Shown here: piece by piece, positions 54,693 through 64,000 of the stretch
Position numbering within the stretch: position 1 is the first letter of the stretch
How the letters are laid out: each line of letters begins with the position of its first letter
NCBI GenBank assembly: GCA_033807695.1
Contig: CM066304.1
Coordinates: forward strand, 2,046,001-2,110,000
Length of the DNA: 64,000 nucleotides
Direction of reading: 5' to 3'
Source of the DNA: Daedaleopsis sinensis
Lineage: Eukaryota > Basidiomycota > Agaricomycetes > Polyporales > Polyporaceae
Made by a program: the position numbers and the translations under genes
Notes under the pieces: model-generated
Told to the model about the DNA's origin: nothing
The model's input: the letters and a program-made list of their open reading frames with translations, nothing else
Database searches by the model: none

Positions 54693-57600
54693 ATGTCAGC
54701 CCACGCCGCTGCTGGCACGTCCACTAGCACGCCTTCGCTCACCGACTTCATCCACGCCGTTGAGAAGCTCGATTCGCAAGGCAAGAATTGGATCGTTTTC
54801 GAACAGACGTTCACCCTCGCTGTGAAACAAAAGGACGTATGGAGCCATTTCAGCGGCACGTCGAAGTGCCCTGTCCCCGCCGATCCCGTTGCGCCGACGG
54901 ACCCCGAGACGAAGGCCATCGCCGCCTGGGATAAGACCGAGGCTCTCGCCGCATACCTTCTCATGCTCAAACTCGCCGCCGTCACCTACGCTAAGCACAA
55001 GCGCAAGGGCACGGTTGCTGCTATGTGGGCCGCGATCGTCGCGGAGTTTTCCGAAAAATCGCTGCTCCAGCGATCGAACCTCCGGCGCGATTTCCTCAAC
55101 ATGAAGTCGAACCCGTCCGCCGACCTCCACTCCGAATTCGACCGACTCCGGATGAAATACGAAGACCTGATAACTTACGGCGTCGACATCACGGATTCGG
55201 AATACGCCTCCGTCATCATCTCCTTCCTGCCGTCTTCGCTCTCCGCTTTCATTTCTCAGCTCTCCGCCCAGATGAAGATTTCGGCGCGCGTCGCCGCTCT
55301 CGCCTCCGCCGTTGCTGGTTCTGCCGCCACCACCACGCCTCTACCCACGGACAAGCCCGCTATCGACCCCGATCTTATGATCGAGCTCGTGCTCGAGGAA
55401 TACGACCGTCGCGAGGTCGAGAAGGCGTTGAAGGGGAAGGGGAAGGACACGGGCACCGCCGCCAGTGTCATGTCGACTGAGAAGCCGAGGAACCACCGGC
55501 AGCAGCCTCAGCAGCAACAGCAGCAGCAGCAACGTTGGAATGGACGCGGACGTGGCCCTCAAAAGCCCGTCGGCGTTTGCTGGAACTGCAACGGCCGCGG
55601 CCACAAGGAGGACCAGTGTCCGAGCCCGAAGTCCGCCGCCAAGGGTAACGGCACCGGAAAGGAGGTCGCGCGCACGACCCAGCCTCAGAAACCCGCAGCA
55701 GGAGCCGCCAACCTCGCATCCACCGCCAGGATCGAGGAGTACACCGGGGCCTGGTCCGCCGCACTCGTCTCGTCCGCGACGACTGAGAGCTCGGACTCTG
55801 AGGACTCCGAGGCGATCGACGACGCCGCCTGGTCGTCCGCCGGCGACTCCGCCTACACAGAACTTACAGAGCGATCCGAGGATTCCATGCCGTCGCTCCA
55901 GACTGCCTCCGACGCTTCTGAAGAAGATTACGCCGCCTTCGACGACGATCCGGTCGCGCCAGCTCCGCTGCCTATGCCCGAACGGCTCGACAACGTCGCA
56001 CAGTGGCTGTCGACCCGCCAAGTCGACGAGGAGGACCAGGGTGATCGCTCCGCTTCATCGCTCCACACCGCTGGTATCCGCCCGGACGCTTATGCTGCCG
56101 CCCTCGCTCCACTCGCTGCTCACGTCGCCATGAACCACGTCGCCGACCTTTACGATTCCGGGGCCTCACACCACATGTCCCCGTTCGTTGACGACTTTGC
56201 CGTGTTCACAGAAACCGCCCCCCGCTCGCTCAATGCTGCTAATCAGCAGCAGTTCCAGGCTCTCGGGACCGGTGAGATGGTCATCCCAGTCCCGAACGCC
56301 CCTGCAGACGACTCCCTCATCCGGCTCACCGACGTCCTCTATACGCCGGATCTCGGTTTCAACCTCGTGTCCGTCGGACGCATCGACGACGCGGGCTACT
56401 CCACCACGTTCGCAGGTGGCCGGTGCCTCATCCTCGACGTTACAGGCCGGCCCGTTGGAAACATCCCGAAGGACCGTGGGCTCTACATGGTAACCCGCGA
56501 ACGTCCTGTCGCCGCCGAAGCCCACACTGCCACACCCGCCGTCGAACGACTTACCGAGATGGAGGCGCATCGTCGCCTTGGCCACATCCCCGTCCGCGCT
56601 ATTCGCGAGCTCGTCTCGAAGGGATTCATCGCCGGGATCGACCTCGTCAAGTCCGACGAGGAGCAGACGTGCGACGCGTGCGTCCGCGCGAAGTCGTCGC
56701 GCAAGCCGGTCCCTGCGACGCGTGAAGGGGCGCGTGCAGAAGAGCTGGGGGAGGAGGTGCACTCGGATCTTTGGGGACCCGCTCGTGTGGTAACCCTAGG
56801 TGGACGCAAGTACTATATTACGTTCACAGACGACAAGTCTCGGTTCACCGTGCTCTATCTCCTTCGCAAGAAAAGCGAGTCGTTCGAGTCCTTCAAAGCG
56901 TTCGAAGCTTGGCTCGAGAAGCACCTCAACGCGCGCGTCAAATTCCTCAACACCGACCGCGGCGGCGAGTACCTCTCCGACGATTTCAAGACCCACCTCG
57001 AACAGCACGGTATCGTGCACAAACTCTCCGTCCACGACACGCACGAGCACGCAGGCGTTTCGGAACGCCTCAACCGAACGCTCATGGAGAAGGTCCGCGC
57101 GATGCTCATCGCGTCCGGACAGCCCCGCTATCTGTGGGGGGAGGCGGTCATGCACGCCGTCTGGCTCAAAAACCGGACCTCGACTAAGGCCCTCGGGGGC
57201 CGCACGCCGTTCGAAGTCGCCACAGGCAAGGTACCGGACATGCGCAACGTTCCCGAGTGGGGCTCCCGGGTCTGGGTCCACAGCACGACCGATGGAAAGG
57301 TCGGCGACCGCGCGAAGCCCGCGCGGTGGCTTGGTTTCGACGCGCAGAGCAAGGGCCATCGGGTCTACTGGCCCGAGCAGCGCTCCGTCACCGTGGAGCG
57401 CAATGTGCGTTTTACCCAACCCGCCATGTCTCCCCTCGCTGTCGACGACCCTGTCCAGCTTGAGGGGGAGCATGAGCAGCTGCAAGCTGCTGAGTCGCCC
57501 GACGCTGAGGAGACAGACGACTCCGATGCTGGAGACGCATCCCCGCCTACCGGTGCCGATTCAATCGAGCATCCGCCCGCTCCTATCGTCCCGCCACCTG

Positions 57601-59366
57601 CTCCGGAGCCCGCTCCTCGTGTTACCCGCTCGACTCGCGCGCGCAACCCGTCCGCCCGCGTGCGAGACATCCTCTCCGGAAAAGCTGCAGACGCAGAACT
57701 CCCGCGAGGTGTGCAGCCCCCTTCGGAAGGGGCAGAGCCACCTGCAGAGCTGATCGACGGCATGGCTATGGCAGCCAAGATGTCAGAGGAGGAGGGCATC
57801 GATCCACGATCGCTCGCCGAAGCGATGCGCCGTCCGGAATGGCCGCGATGGAAGGAGGCAATGGAGGAGGAGCTGCGTGCCCTTGAGGCCCACAAGACCT
57901 GGGCACTCGAGCGACCACCCCCGGATGCGAACATCGTGACTTGCCGCTGGGTGTTCCACGCGAAGAAGGACGCGTCCGGGACCATTTACCGCTACAGAGC
58001 TCGTCTCGTCGCCCGCGGTTTCTCGCAAATCCCCGGAGTCGACTTCTTCGACACCTACGCGCCAGTAGCCAAGACTGCGTCCATCAGGACCGCCCTCGCG
58101 TTCGCTGCTCGACACGACTTCGAAGTTCATCAACTCGACGTCAAGAGCGCGTATCTCAATGGCGAATTCGAGGAGAACGAGGTCATTTGGATGGCCATCC
58201 CGCCGGGCACAGACCTCACGAACGACAAGTCGCTCGCGCTGCGACTTCTCCGCCCGCTATACGGTCTGAAGCAGAGCGCACGGCACTGGCACAAGAAACT
58301 CCTGCGTGTGCTGCAGGAGAAGCTTGGGATGTCGCAGTGCGACGTCGACCAGGCTGTCTTCTTCCGAGTACGCGACACTGACCTGATCGTGATTGTAGTT
58401 CACGTCGACGACTTGACAGTTGTCGCGTCAACGACCGTGCTCATCCGAGAGGTCAAAGACAAGCTCCGCGAGGTCTTCGAGATCTCGGATGAAGGCGAGA
58501 TCCACTGGATCCTCGGCTTCGCCGTCGTACGCGATCGCCCCAATCGTTCGCTCTCGCTTTCTCAAACCGCCTACATCGACTCGATCGTCCGCCGCTACGG
58601 TCTCGAGGACGCAAAGCCCGTCTCCACGCCTATGGACCCCCACGCGACTCTCTCCACATCCCAATCGCCGTCTACCACCGCCGAGATTGCAGAAATGCGG
58701 AACGTCCCGTACCGCGAGGCTGTCGGATCCCTCATGTACGCGTCCCTCGGGACGCGTCCTGACATCACTTACGCCGTGTCGATTCTATCTAGGTACTCCG
58801 ACAACCCGGGCCGCGCTCACTGGGACGCCGTGCGCCGCGTCCTTCGCTATCTCAAGGGCACCCGGACTCTGCAACTAACGTACGGCGGTACGACCCTCGA
58901 TCTCGTCGGTTACACCGACGCCGACGGCTCGATGCACGAGGACCGCAAGGCGATCTCCGGCTACGCCTTCCTCATCGACGGCGGCGCCGTGTCTTGGAGC
59001 TCCAAACGCCAGGAGCTTATTTCGCTCTCGACGACCGAGTCCGAGTACGTTGGGATCACACATGCGACGAAGGAGGCTCTTTGGCTCCGCTCGCTCATCA
59101 GCCAAGTCTTCGAGCCCTTCGCTGGACCTACGCCGCTCAATTCGGACAACCAGTCCGCCATCGCTCTCGCTCGAGACCACCAGTACCACGCGCGAACGAA
59201 ACACATCGACATACGTTTCCACTTCGTCCGCTGGGTCATCGAGGAGAAGAAAATCCAACTTATCTATTGCCCGACCGACGATATGGTCGCCGACGTCTTC
59301 ACCAAGGCTCTTCCCTCGCCCAAAGTGAAGCACTTTGCTTCCGCGCTCGGACTGCGCCTGGCTTGA
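54693..59366 (+). CDS. Gag-Pol polyprotein of element 1 (copia)
   Basis: One uninterrupted ORF of 1557 aa, no frameshift between gag and pol. Gag region residues 1-290; zinc knuckle CWNCNGRGHKEDQC (~296-309); aspartic protease YDSGASHH (~487); integrase zinc-binding His/Cys (HRRLGH, CDACVRAK; ~625-665) and catalytic D,D,E (HSDLWGP, NTDRGGEY, SERLNRT; ~689, 753, 789); reverse transcriptase from ~1053 with HVDD active site (~1237) where many copia elements have YVDD; RNase H (GYTDADGS, STTESEYV; ~1405-1530). All key residues are present, so the element looks competent. Acidic Ser-rich linkers separate gag and protease and follow integrase. Confidence 0.95.
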   Translation: MSAHAAAGTSTSTPSLTDFIHAVEKLDSQGKNWIVFEQTFTLAVKQKDVWSHFSGTSKCPVPADPVAPTDPETKAIAAWDKTEALAAYLLMLKLAAVTYAKHKRKGTVAAMWAAIVAEFSEKSLLQRSNLRRDFLNMKSNPSADLHSEFDRLRMKYEDLITYGVDITDSEYASVIISFLPSSLSAFISQLSAQMKISARVAALASAVAGSAATTTPLPTDKPAIDPDLMIELVLEEYDRREVEKALKGKGKDTGTAASVMSTEKPRNHRQQPQQQQQQQQRWNGRGRGPQKPVGVCWNCNGRGHKEDQCPSPKSAAKGNGTGKEVARTTQPQKPAAGAANLASTARIEEYTGAWSAALVSSATTESSDSEDSEAIDDAAWSSAGDSAYTELTERSEDSMPSLQTASDASEEDYAAFDDDPVAPAPLPMPERLDNVAQWLSTRQVDEEDQGDRSASSLHTAGIRPDAYAAALAPLAAHVAMNHVADLYDSGASHHMSPFVDDFAVFTETAPRSLNAANQQQFQALGTGEMVIPVPNAPADDSLIRLTDVLYTPDLGFNLVSVGRIDDAGYSTTFAGGRCLILDVTGRPVGNIPKDRGLYMVTRERPVAAEAHTATPAVERLTEMEAHRRLGHIPVRAIRELVSKGFIAGIDLVKSDEEQTCDACVRAKSSRKPVPATREGARAEELGEEVHSDLWGPARVVTLGGRKYYITFTDDKSRFTVLYLLRKKSESFESFKAFEAWLEKHLNARVKFLNTDRGGEYLSDDFKTHLEQHGIVHKLSVHDTHEHAGVSERLNRTLMEKVRAMLIASGQPRYLWGEAVMHAVWLKNRTSTKALGGRTPFEVATGKVPDMRNVPEWGSRVWVHSTTDGKVGDRAKPARWLGFDAQSKGHRVYWPEQRSVTVERNVRFTQPAMSPLAVDDPVQLEGEHEQLQAAESPDAEETDDSDAGDASPPTGADSIEHPPAPIVPPPAPEPAPRVTRSTRARNPSARVRDILSGKAADAELPRGVQPPSEGAEPPAELIDGMAMAAKMSEEEGIDPRSLAEAMRRPEWPRWKEAMEEELRALEAHKTWALERPPPDANIVTCRWVFHAKKDASGTIYRYRARLVARGFSQIPGVDFFDTYAPVAKTASIRTALAFAARHDFEVHQLDVKSAYLNGEFEENEVIWMAIPPGTDLTNDKSLALRLLRPLYGLKQSARHWHKKLLRVLQEKLGMSQCDVDQAVFFRVRDTDLIVIVVHVDDLTVVASTTVLIREVKDKLREVFEISDEGEIHWILGFAVVRDRPNRSLSLSQTAYIDSIVRRYGLEDAKPVSTPMDPHATLSTSQSPSTTAEIAEMRNVPYREAVGSLMYASLGTRPDITYAVSILSRYSDNPGRAHWDAVRRVLRYLKGTRTLQLTYGGTTLDLVGYTDADGSMHEDRKAISGYAFLIDGGAVSWSSKRQELISLSTTESEYVGITHATKEALWLRSLISQVFEPFAGPTPLNSDNQSAIALARDHQYHARTKHIDIRFHFVRWVIEEKKIQLIYCPTDDMVADVFTKALPSPKVKHFASALGLRLA

Positions 59367-59373
59367 GGGGGAG

Positions 59374-59673
59374 TGTTGGAGCAACAAGCTGCGCCGCGCC
59401 CTCGCCCGGATCCTCGTCCCGGTACGGTACAGCCTCGTTTACATTTTCTCTACGTATTATTCGCCGCCCTTTATCTATCTACATCGCCTTCCCGCCATCT
59501 GCAGGTGCGCAGATGGCTTCCCGCTACGTCTTACTTCTTACCGCGCGCCGAGAGCGCCTACGTTACTTGTTATGGATGAGACTCCCGCCTATCCGAGCGA
59601 TTAGCGCTCTCCCATCTTCCTTATGTACTCGCTCGCCTTCGCTCCCTCGTCCCTCAGTCTTGCTCACGCCTTC
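59374..59673 (+). repeat. 3' LTR of element 1, truncated at 300 bp
   Basis: Matches the first 300 bp of the 5' LTR and stops at CACGCCTTC, where TGTTGGAGC of element 2 begins without a gap. Confidence 0.85.
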
Positions 59674-60164
59674 TGTTGGAGCAACAAGCTGCGCCGCGCC
59701 CTCGCCCGGATCCTCGTCCCGGTACGGTACAGCCTCGTTTACATTTTCTCTACGTATTATTCGCCGCCCTTTATCTATCTACATCGCCTTCCCGCCATCT
59801 GCAGGTGCGCAGATGGCTTCCCGCTACGTCTTACTTCTTACCGCGCGCCGAGAGCGCCTACGTTACTTGTTATGGATGAGACTCCCGCCTATCCGAGCGA
59901 TTAGCGCTCTCCCATCTTCCTTATGTACTCGCTCGCCTTCGCTCCCTCGTCCCTCAGTCTTGCTCACGCCTTCGTGTGCAGTTACTGAGGGTACGTACAC
60001 TGTCGTTCCCGTCCGCTCTCTTGTAACTAACTTAGTACTTGTACAGACCCTCATCTGATTACAGGTACATATCAATATATGCTTAGTCTTGCTCACGCCT
60101 TCGTGTGCAGTTACTGAGGACCCTCATCTGATTACAGATCTACGTCCTCGCACACATACGCTTA
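59674..60164 (+). repeat. 5' LTR of element 2
   Basis: Full-length counterpart of 54059-54549, including the intron-like segment (59991-60046) and the intron-less repeat (60085-60137). PBS follows at 60167-60183. Confidence 0.75.
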
Positions 60165-60307
60165 TAGGTTATGAGCCCTGCGCTTAGGACTTGAACCCGC
60201 AAGACTCTAAGCGCTATCTGTTACCCGCCTCCGTCCCGATCCGTCTCCTCTCCGATCCGTTCCCTCCGTCCGCTTTCTATTCGGTTCCCCGCCGCTAGCC
60301 GCCGGAC

Positions 60308-63300
60308 ATGTCAGCCCACGCCGCTGCTGGCACGTCCACTAGCACGCCTTCGCTCACCGACTTCATCCACGCCGTTGAGAAGCTCGATTCGCAAGGCAAG
60401 AATTGGATCGTTTTCGAACAGACGTTCACCCTCGCTGTGAAACAAAAGGACGTATGGAGCCATTTCAGCGGCACGTCGAAGTGCCCTGTCCCCGCCGATC
60501 CCGTTGCGCCGACGGACCCCGAGACGAAGGCCATCGCCGCCTGGGATAAGACCGAGGCTCTCGCCGCATACCTTCTCATGCTCAAACTCGCCGCCGTCAC
60601 CTACGCTAAGCACAAGCGCAAGGGCACGGTTGCTGCTATGTGGGCCGCGATCGTCGCGGAGTTTTCCGAAAAATCGCTGCTCCAGCGATCGAACCTCCGG
60701 CGCGATTTCCTCAACATGAAGTCGAACCCGTCCGCCGACCTCCACTCCGAATTCGACCGACTCCGGATGAAATACGAAGACCTGATAACTTACGGCGTCG
60801 ACATCACGGATTCGGAATACGCCTCCGTCATCATCTCCTTCCTGCCGTCTTCGCTCTCCGCTTTCATTTCTCAGCTCTCCGCCCAGATGAAGATTTCGGC
60901 GCGCGTCGCCGCTCTCGCCTCCGCCGTTGCTGGTTCTGCCGCCACCACCACGCCTCTACCCACGGACAAGCCCGCTATCGACCCCGATCTTATGATCGAG
61001 CTCGTGCTCGAGGAATACGACCGTCGCGAGGTCGAGAAGGCGTTGAAGGGGAAGGGGAAGGACACGGGCACCGCCGCCAGTGTCATGTCGACTGAGAAGC
61101 CGAGGAACCACCGGCAGCAGCCTCAGCAGCAACAGCAGCAGCAGCAACGTTGGAATGGACGCGGACGTGGCCCTCAAAAGCCCGTCGGCGTTTGCTGGAA
61201 CTGCAACGGCCGCGGCCACAAGGAGGACCAGTGTCCGAGCCCGAAGTCCGCCGCCAAGGGTAACGGCACCGGAAAGGAGGTCGCGCGCACGACCCAGCCT
61301 CAGAAACCCGCAGCAGGAGCCGCCAACCTCGCATCCACCGCCAGGATCGAGGAGTACACCGGGGCCTGGTCCGCCGCACTCGTCTCGTCCGCGACGACTG
61401 AGAGCTCGGACTCTGAGGACTCCGAGGCGATCGACGACGCCGCCTGGTCGTCCGCCGGCGACTCCGCCTACACAGAACTTACAGAGCGATCCGAGGATTC
61501 CATGCCGTCGCTCCAGACTGCCTCCGACGCTTCTGAAGAAGATTACGCCGCCTTCGACGACGATCCGGTCGCGCCAGCTCCGCTGCCTATGCCCGAACGG
61601 CTCGACAACGTCGCACAGTGGCTGTCGACCCGCCAAGTCGACGAGGAGGACCAGGGTGATCGCTCCGCTTCATCGCTCCACACCGCTGGTATCCGCCCGG
61701 ACGCTTATGCTGCCGCCCTCGCTCCACTCGCTGCTCACGTCGCCATGAACCACGTCGCCGACCTTTACGATTCCGGGGCCTCACACCACATGTCCCCGTT
61801 CGTTGACGACTTTGCCGTGTTCACAGAAACCGCCCCCCGCTCGCTCAATGCTGCTAATCAGCAGCAGTTCCAGGCTCTCGGGACCGGTGAGATGGTCATC
61901 CCAGTCCCGAACGCCCCTGCAGACGACTCCCTCATCCGGCTCACCGACGTCCTCTATACGCCGGATCTCGGTTTCAACCTCGTGTCCGTCGGACGCATCG
62001 ACGACGCGGGCTACTCCACCACGTTCGCAGGTGGCCGGTGCCTCATCCTCGACGTTACAGGCCGGCCCGTTGGAAACATCCCGAAGGACCGTGGGCTCTA
62101 CATGGTAACCCGCGAACGTCCTGTCGCCGCCGAAGCCCACACTGCCACACCCGCCGTCGAACGACTTACCGAGATGGAGGCGCATCGTCGCCTTGGCCAC
62201 ATCCCCGTCCGCGCTATTCGCGAGCTCGTCTCGAAGGGATTCATCGCCGGGATCGACCTCGTCAAGTCCGACGAGGAGCAGACGTGCGACGCGTGCGTCC
62301 GCGCGAAGTCGTCGCGCAAGCCGGTCCCTGCGACGCGTGAAGGGGCGCGTGCAGAAGAGCTGGGGGAGGAGGTGCACTCGGATCTTTGGGGACCCGCTCG
62401 TGTGGTAACCCTAGGTGGACGCAAGTACTATATTACGTTCACAGACGACAAGTCTCGGTTCACCGTGCTCTATCTCCTTCGCAAGAAAAGCGAGTCGTTC
62501 GAGTCCTTCAAAGCGTTCGAAGCTTGGCTCGAGAAGCACCTCAACGCGCGCGTCAAATTCCTCAACACCGACCGCGGCGGCGAGTACCTCTCCGACGATT
62601 TCAAGACCCACCTCGAACAGCACGGTATCGTGCACAAACTCTCCGTCCACGACACGCACGAGCACGCAGGCGTTTCGGAACGCCTCAACCGAACGCTCAT
62701 GGAGAAGGTCCGCGCGATGCTCATCGCGTCCGGACAGCCCCGCTATCTGTGGGGGGAGGCGGTCATGCACGCCGTCTGGCTCAAAAACCGGACCTCGACT
62801 AAGGCCCTCGGGGGCCGCACGCCGTTCGAAGTCGCCACAGGCAAGGTACCGGACATGCGCAACGTTCCCGAGTGGGGCTCCCGGGTCTGGGTCCACAGCA
62901 CGACCGATGGAAAGGTCGGCGACCGCGCGAAGCCCGCGCGGTGGCTTGGTTTCGACGCGCAGAGCAAGGGCCATCGGGTCTACTGGCCCGAGCAGCGCTC
63001 CGTCACCGTGGAGCGCAATGTGCGTTTTACCCAACCCGCCATGTCTCCCCTCGCTGTCGACGACCCTGTCCAGCTTGAGGGGGAGCATGAGCAGCTGCAA
63101 GCTGCTGAGTCGCCCGACGCTGAGGAGACAGACGACTCCGATGCTGGAGACGCATCCCCGCCTACCGGTGCCGATTCAATCGAGCATCCGCCCGCTCCTA
63201 TCGTCCCGCCACCTGCTCCGGAGCCCGCTCCTCGTGTTACCCGCTCGACTCGCGCGCGCAACCCGTCCGCCCGCGTGCGAGACATCCTCTCCGGAAAAGC

Positions 63301-64000
63301 TGCAGACGCAGAACTCCCGCGAGGTGTGCAGCCCCCTTCGGAAGGGGCAGAGCCACCTGCAGAGCTGATCGACGGCATGGCTATGGCAGCCAAGATGTCA
63401 GAGGAGGAGGGCATCGATCCACGATCGCTCGCCGAAGCGATGCGCCGTCCGGAATGGCCGCGATGGAAGGAGGCAATGGAGGAGGAGCTGCGTGCCCTTG
63501 AGGCCCACAAGACCTGGGCACTCGAGCGACCACCCCCGGATGCGAACATCGTGACTTGCCGCTGGGTGTTCCACGCGAAGAAGGACGCGTCCGGGACCAT
63601 TTACCGCTACAGAGCTCGTCTCGTCGCCCGCGGTTTCTCGCAAATCCCCGGAGTCGACTTCTTCGACACCTACGCGCCAGTAGCCAAGACTGCGTCCATC
63701 AGGACCGCCCTCGCGTTCGCTGCTCGACACGACTTCGAAGTTCATCAACTCGACGTCAAGAGCGCGTATCTCAATGGCGAATTCGAGGAGAACGAGGTCA
63801 TTTGGATGGCCATCCCGCCGGGCACAGACCTCACGAACGACAAGTCGCTCGCGCTGCGACTTCTCCGCCCGCTATACGGTCTGAAGCAGAGCGCACGGCA
63901 CTGGCACAAGAAACTCCTGCGTGTGCTGCAGGAGAAGCTTGGGATGTCGCAGTGCGACGTCGACCAGGCTGTCTTCTTCCGAGTACGCGACACTGACCTG
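60308..64000 (+). CDS. Gag-Pol polyprotein of element 2 (partial)
   Basis: Open frame of 1231 codons from ATG 60308 to the window end, matching element 1 through gag, zinc knuckle, protease, integrase and the first part of reverse transcriptase. The window stops just before the HVDD motif. No disabling change is seen. Confidence 0.93.
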   Translation, partial: MSAHAAAGTSTSTPSLTDFIHAVEKLDSQGKNWIVFEQTFTLAVKQKDVWSHFSGTSKCPVPADPVAPTDPETKAIAAWDKTEALAAYLLMLKLAAVTYAKHKRKGTVAAMWAAIVAEFSEKSLLQRSNLRRDFLNMKSNPSADLHSEFDRLRMKYEDLITYGVDITDSEYASVIISFLPSSLSAFISQLSAQMKISARVAALASAVAGSAATTTPLPTDKPAIDPDLMIELVLEEYDRREVEKALKGKGKDTGTAASVMSTEKPRNHRQQPQQQQQQQQRWNGRGRGPQKPVGVCWNCNGRGHKEDQCPSPKSAAKGNGTGKEVARTTQPQKPAAGAANLASTARIEEYTGAWSAALVSSATTESSDSEDSEAIDDAAWSSAGDSAYTELTERSEDSMPSLQTASDASEEDYAAFDDDPVAPAPLPMPERLDNVAQWLSTRQVDEEDQGDRSASSLHTAGIRPDAYAAALAPLAAHVAMNHVADLYDSGASHHMSPFVDDFAVFTETAPRSLNAANQQQFQALGTGEMVIPVPNAPADDSLIRLTDVLYTPDLGFNLVSVGRIDDAGYSTTFAGGRCLILDVTGRPVGNIPKDRGLYMVTRERPVAAEAHTATPAVERLTEMEAHRRLGHIPVRAIRELVSKGFIAGIDLVKSDEEQTCDACVRAKSSRKPVPATREGARAEELGEEVHSDLWGPARVVTLGGRKYYITFTDDKSRFTVLYLLRKKSESFESFKAFEAWLEKHLNARVKFLNTDRGGEYLSDDFKTHLEQHGIVHKLSVHDTHEHAGVSERLNRTLMEKVRAMLIASGQPRYLWGEAVMHAVWLKNRTSTKALGGRTPFEVATGKVPDMRNVPEWGSRVWVHSTTDGKVGDRAKPARWLGFDAQSKGHRVYWPEQRSVTVERNVRFTQPAMSPLAVDDPVQLEGEHEQLQAAESPDAEETDDSDAGDASPPTGADSIEHPPAPIVPPPAPEPAPRVTRSTRARNPSARVRDILSGKAADAELPRGVQPPSEGAEPPAELIDGMAMAAKMSEEEGIDPRSLAEAMRRPEWPRWKEAMEEELRALEAHKTWALERPPPDANIVTCRWVFHAKKDASGTIYRYRARLVARGFSQIPGVDFFDTYAPVAKTASIRTALAFAARHDFEVHQLDVKSAYLNGEFEENEVIWMAIPPGTDLTNDKSLALRLLRPLYGLKQSARHWHKKLLRVLQEKLGMSQCDVDQAVFFRVRDTDL

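Larger units (their letters stand above)
54059..59673 (+). mobile_element. Ty1/copia LTR retrotransposon, element 1 (3' LTR truncated)
   Basis: 5' LTR from 54059 (TGTTGGAGCAACA), primer-binding site at 54552, one gag-pol ORF 54693-59366, polypurine tract GAGGGGGAG at 59365-59373, then a 3' LTR beginning at 59374. Only the first 300 bp of that LTR are present before element 2 begins at 59674. TGAAT at 54054-54058 is the expected 5-bp target-site copy. Integrase precedes reverse transcriptase, which defines the copia order. Confidence 0.93.
59674..64000 (+). mobile_element. Ty1/copia retrotransposon, element 2 (runs off right edge)
   Basis: Same family and orientation as element 1; every landmark lies 5615 bp further on (LTR start 59674, PBS 60167, ORF start 60308). 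I found no difference from element 1 over the visible part. Its 3' end is outside the window. Confidence 0.93.

Noticed and set aside
55341..56021. Antisense ORFs within the copia gag-pol
   Set aside because: Mirror frames of a long real ORF; identical set recurs in element 2 only because the DNA is the same.

Overview
The window reads as nuclear DNA of a mushroom-forming (agaricomycete) basidiomycete. Almost every conserved gene is cut by many 45-75 bp introns (GTRNGT...CTNAC...YAG), sometimes with tiny exons. The gene set is typical of that group: F-box/LRR paralogues, a DUF6534 remnant, an HMG-box fragment and a Zap1-like regulator. All exon joins given here were worked out by eye from splice signals, reading-frame continuity and family expectations.

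Layout. 1-0.84 kb: 5' part of a SAM-domain adaptor of the Ste50/Ubc2 type (minus). 1.1-5.0 kb: large disordered protein with acidic DFxDF motifs (plus). 5.4-6.9 kb: a thymine-modification-type helical domain (HMUDK_hel/aGPT-PPlase-like) joined to a chromodomain (minus). 8.3-9.3 kb: J-domain protein. 9.6-10.3 kb: OHCU decarboxylase (uric acid breakdown). 10.8-11.9 kb: cytidylyltransferase-like protein that has lost the catalytic HxGH. 12.6-13.6 kb: F-box-like protein. 13.8-24.2 kb: a duplicated Zap1-like zinc-finger locus. The left copy is truncated before its DNA-binding fingers and the right copy is complete. Between them lie 6 kb of unusual DNA with degenerate tandem repeats and strings of intron-like signals without recognised proteins. 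24.8-37.2 kb: a dense housekeeping block: CPS1-like peptidase, RPF1, p24 protein, ETR1, TIM44, cytochrome c haem lyase, F-box protein. 38.2-40.2 kb: unknown serine-rich protein. 42.3-44.0 kb: epoxide hydrolase pseudogene. 44.8-48.4 kb: Nup53/Nup35-type nucleoporin and ZPR1, divergent. 48.4-54.0 kb: gene-poor, with DUF6534 and HMG-box relics, a tetranucleotide repeat and a small secreted protein. 54.06 kb to the end: two head-to-tail Ty1/copia elements, apparently identical where they overlap; the second sits inside the 3' LTR of the first and runs off the window.

Genes working together. ETR1, TIM44 and haem lyase are adjacent and all mitochondrial; ETR1 and TIM44 share a 362-bp divergent promoter. 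RPF1/p24 and Nup53/ZPR1 are also divergent pairs with short shared promoters. The most unusual points are the catalytically dead-looking cytidylyltransferase, the LTR that carries both an intron-containing and an exactly intron-less copy of one leader segment, the truncated Zap1-like duplicate with a conserved intronic hairpin, and a TATA-headed spliced transcription unit lacking any long ORF.
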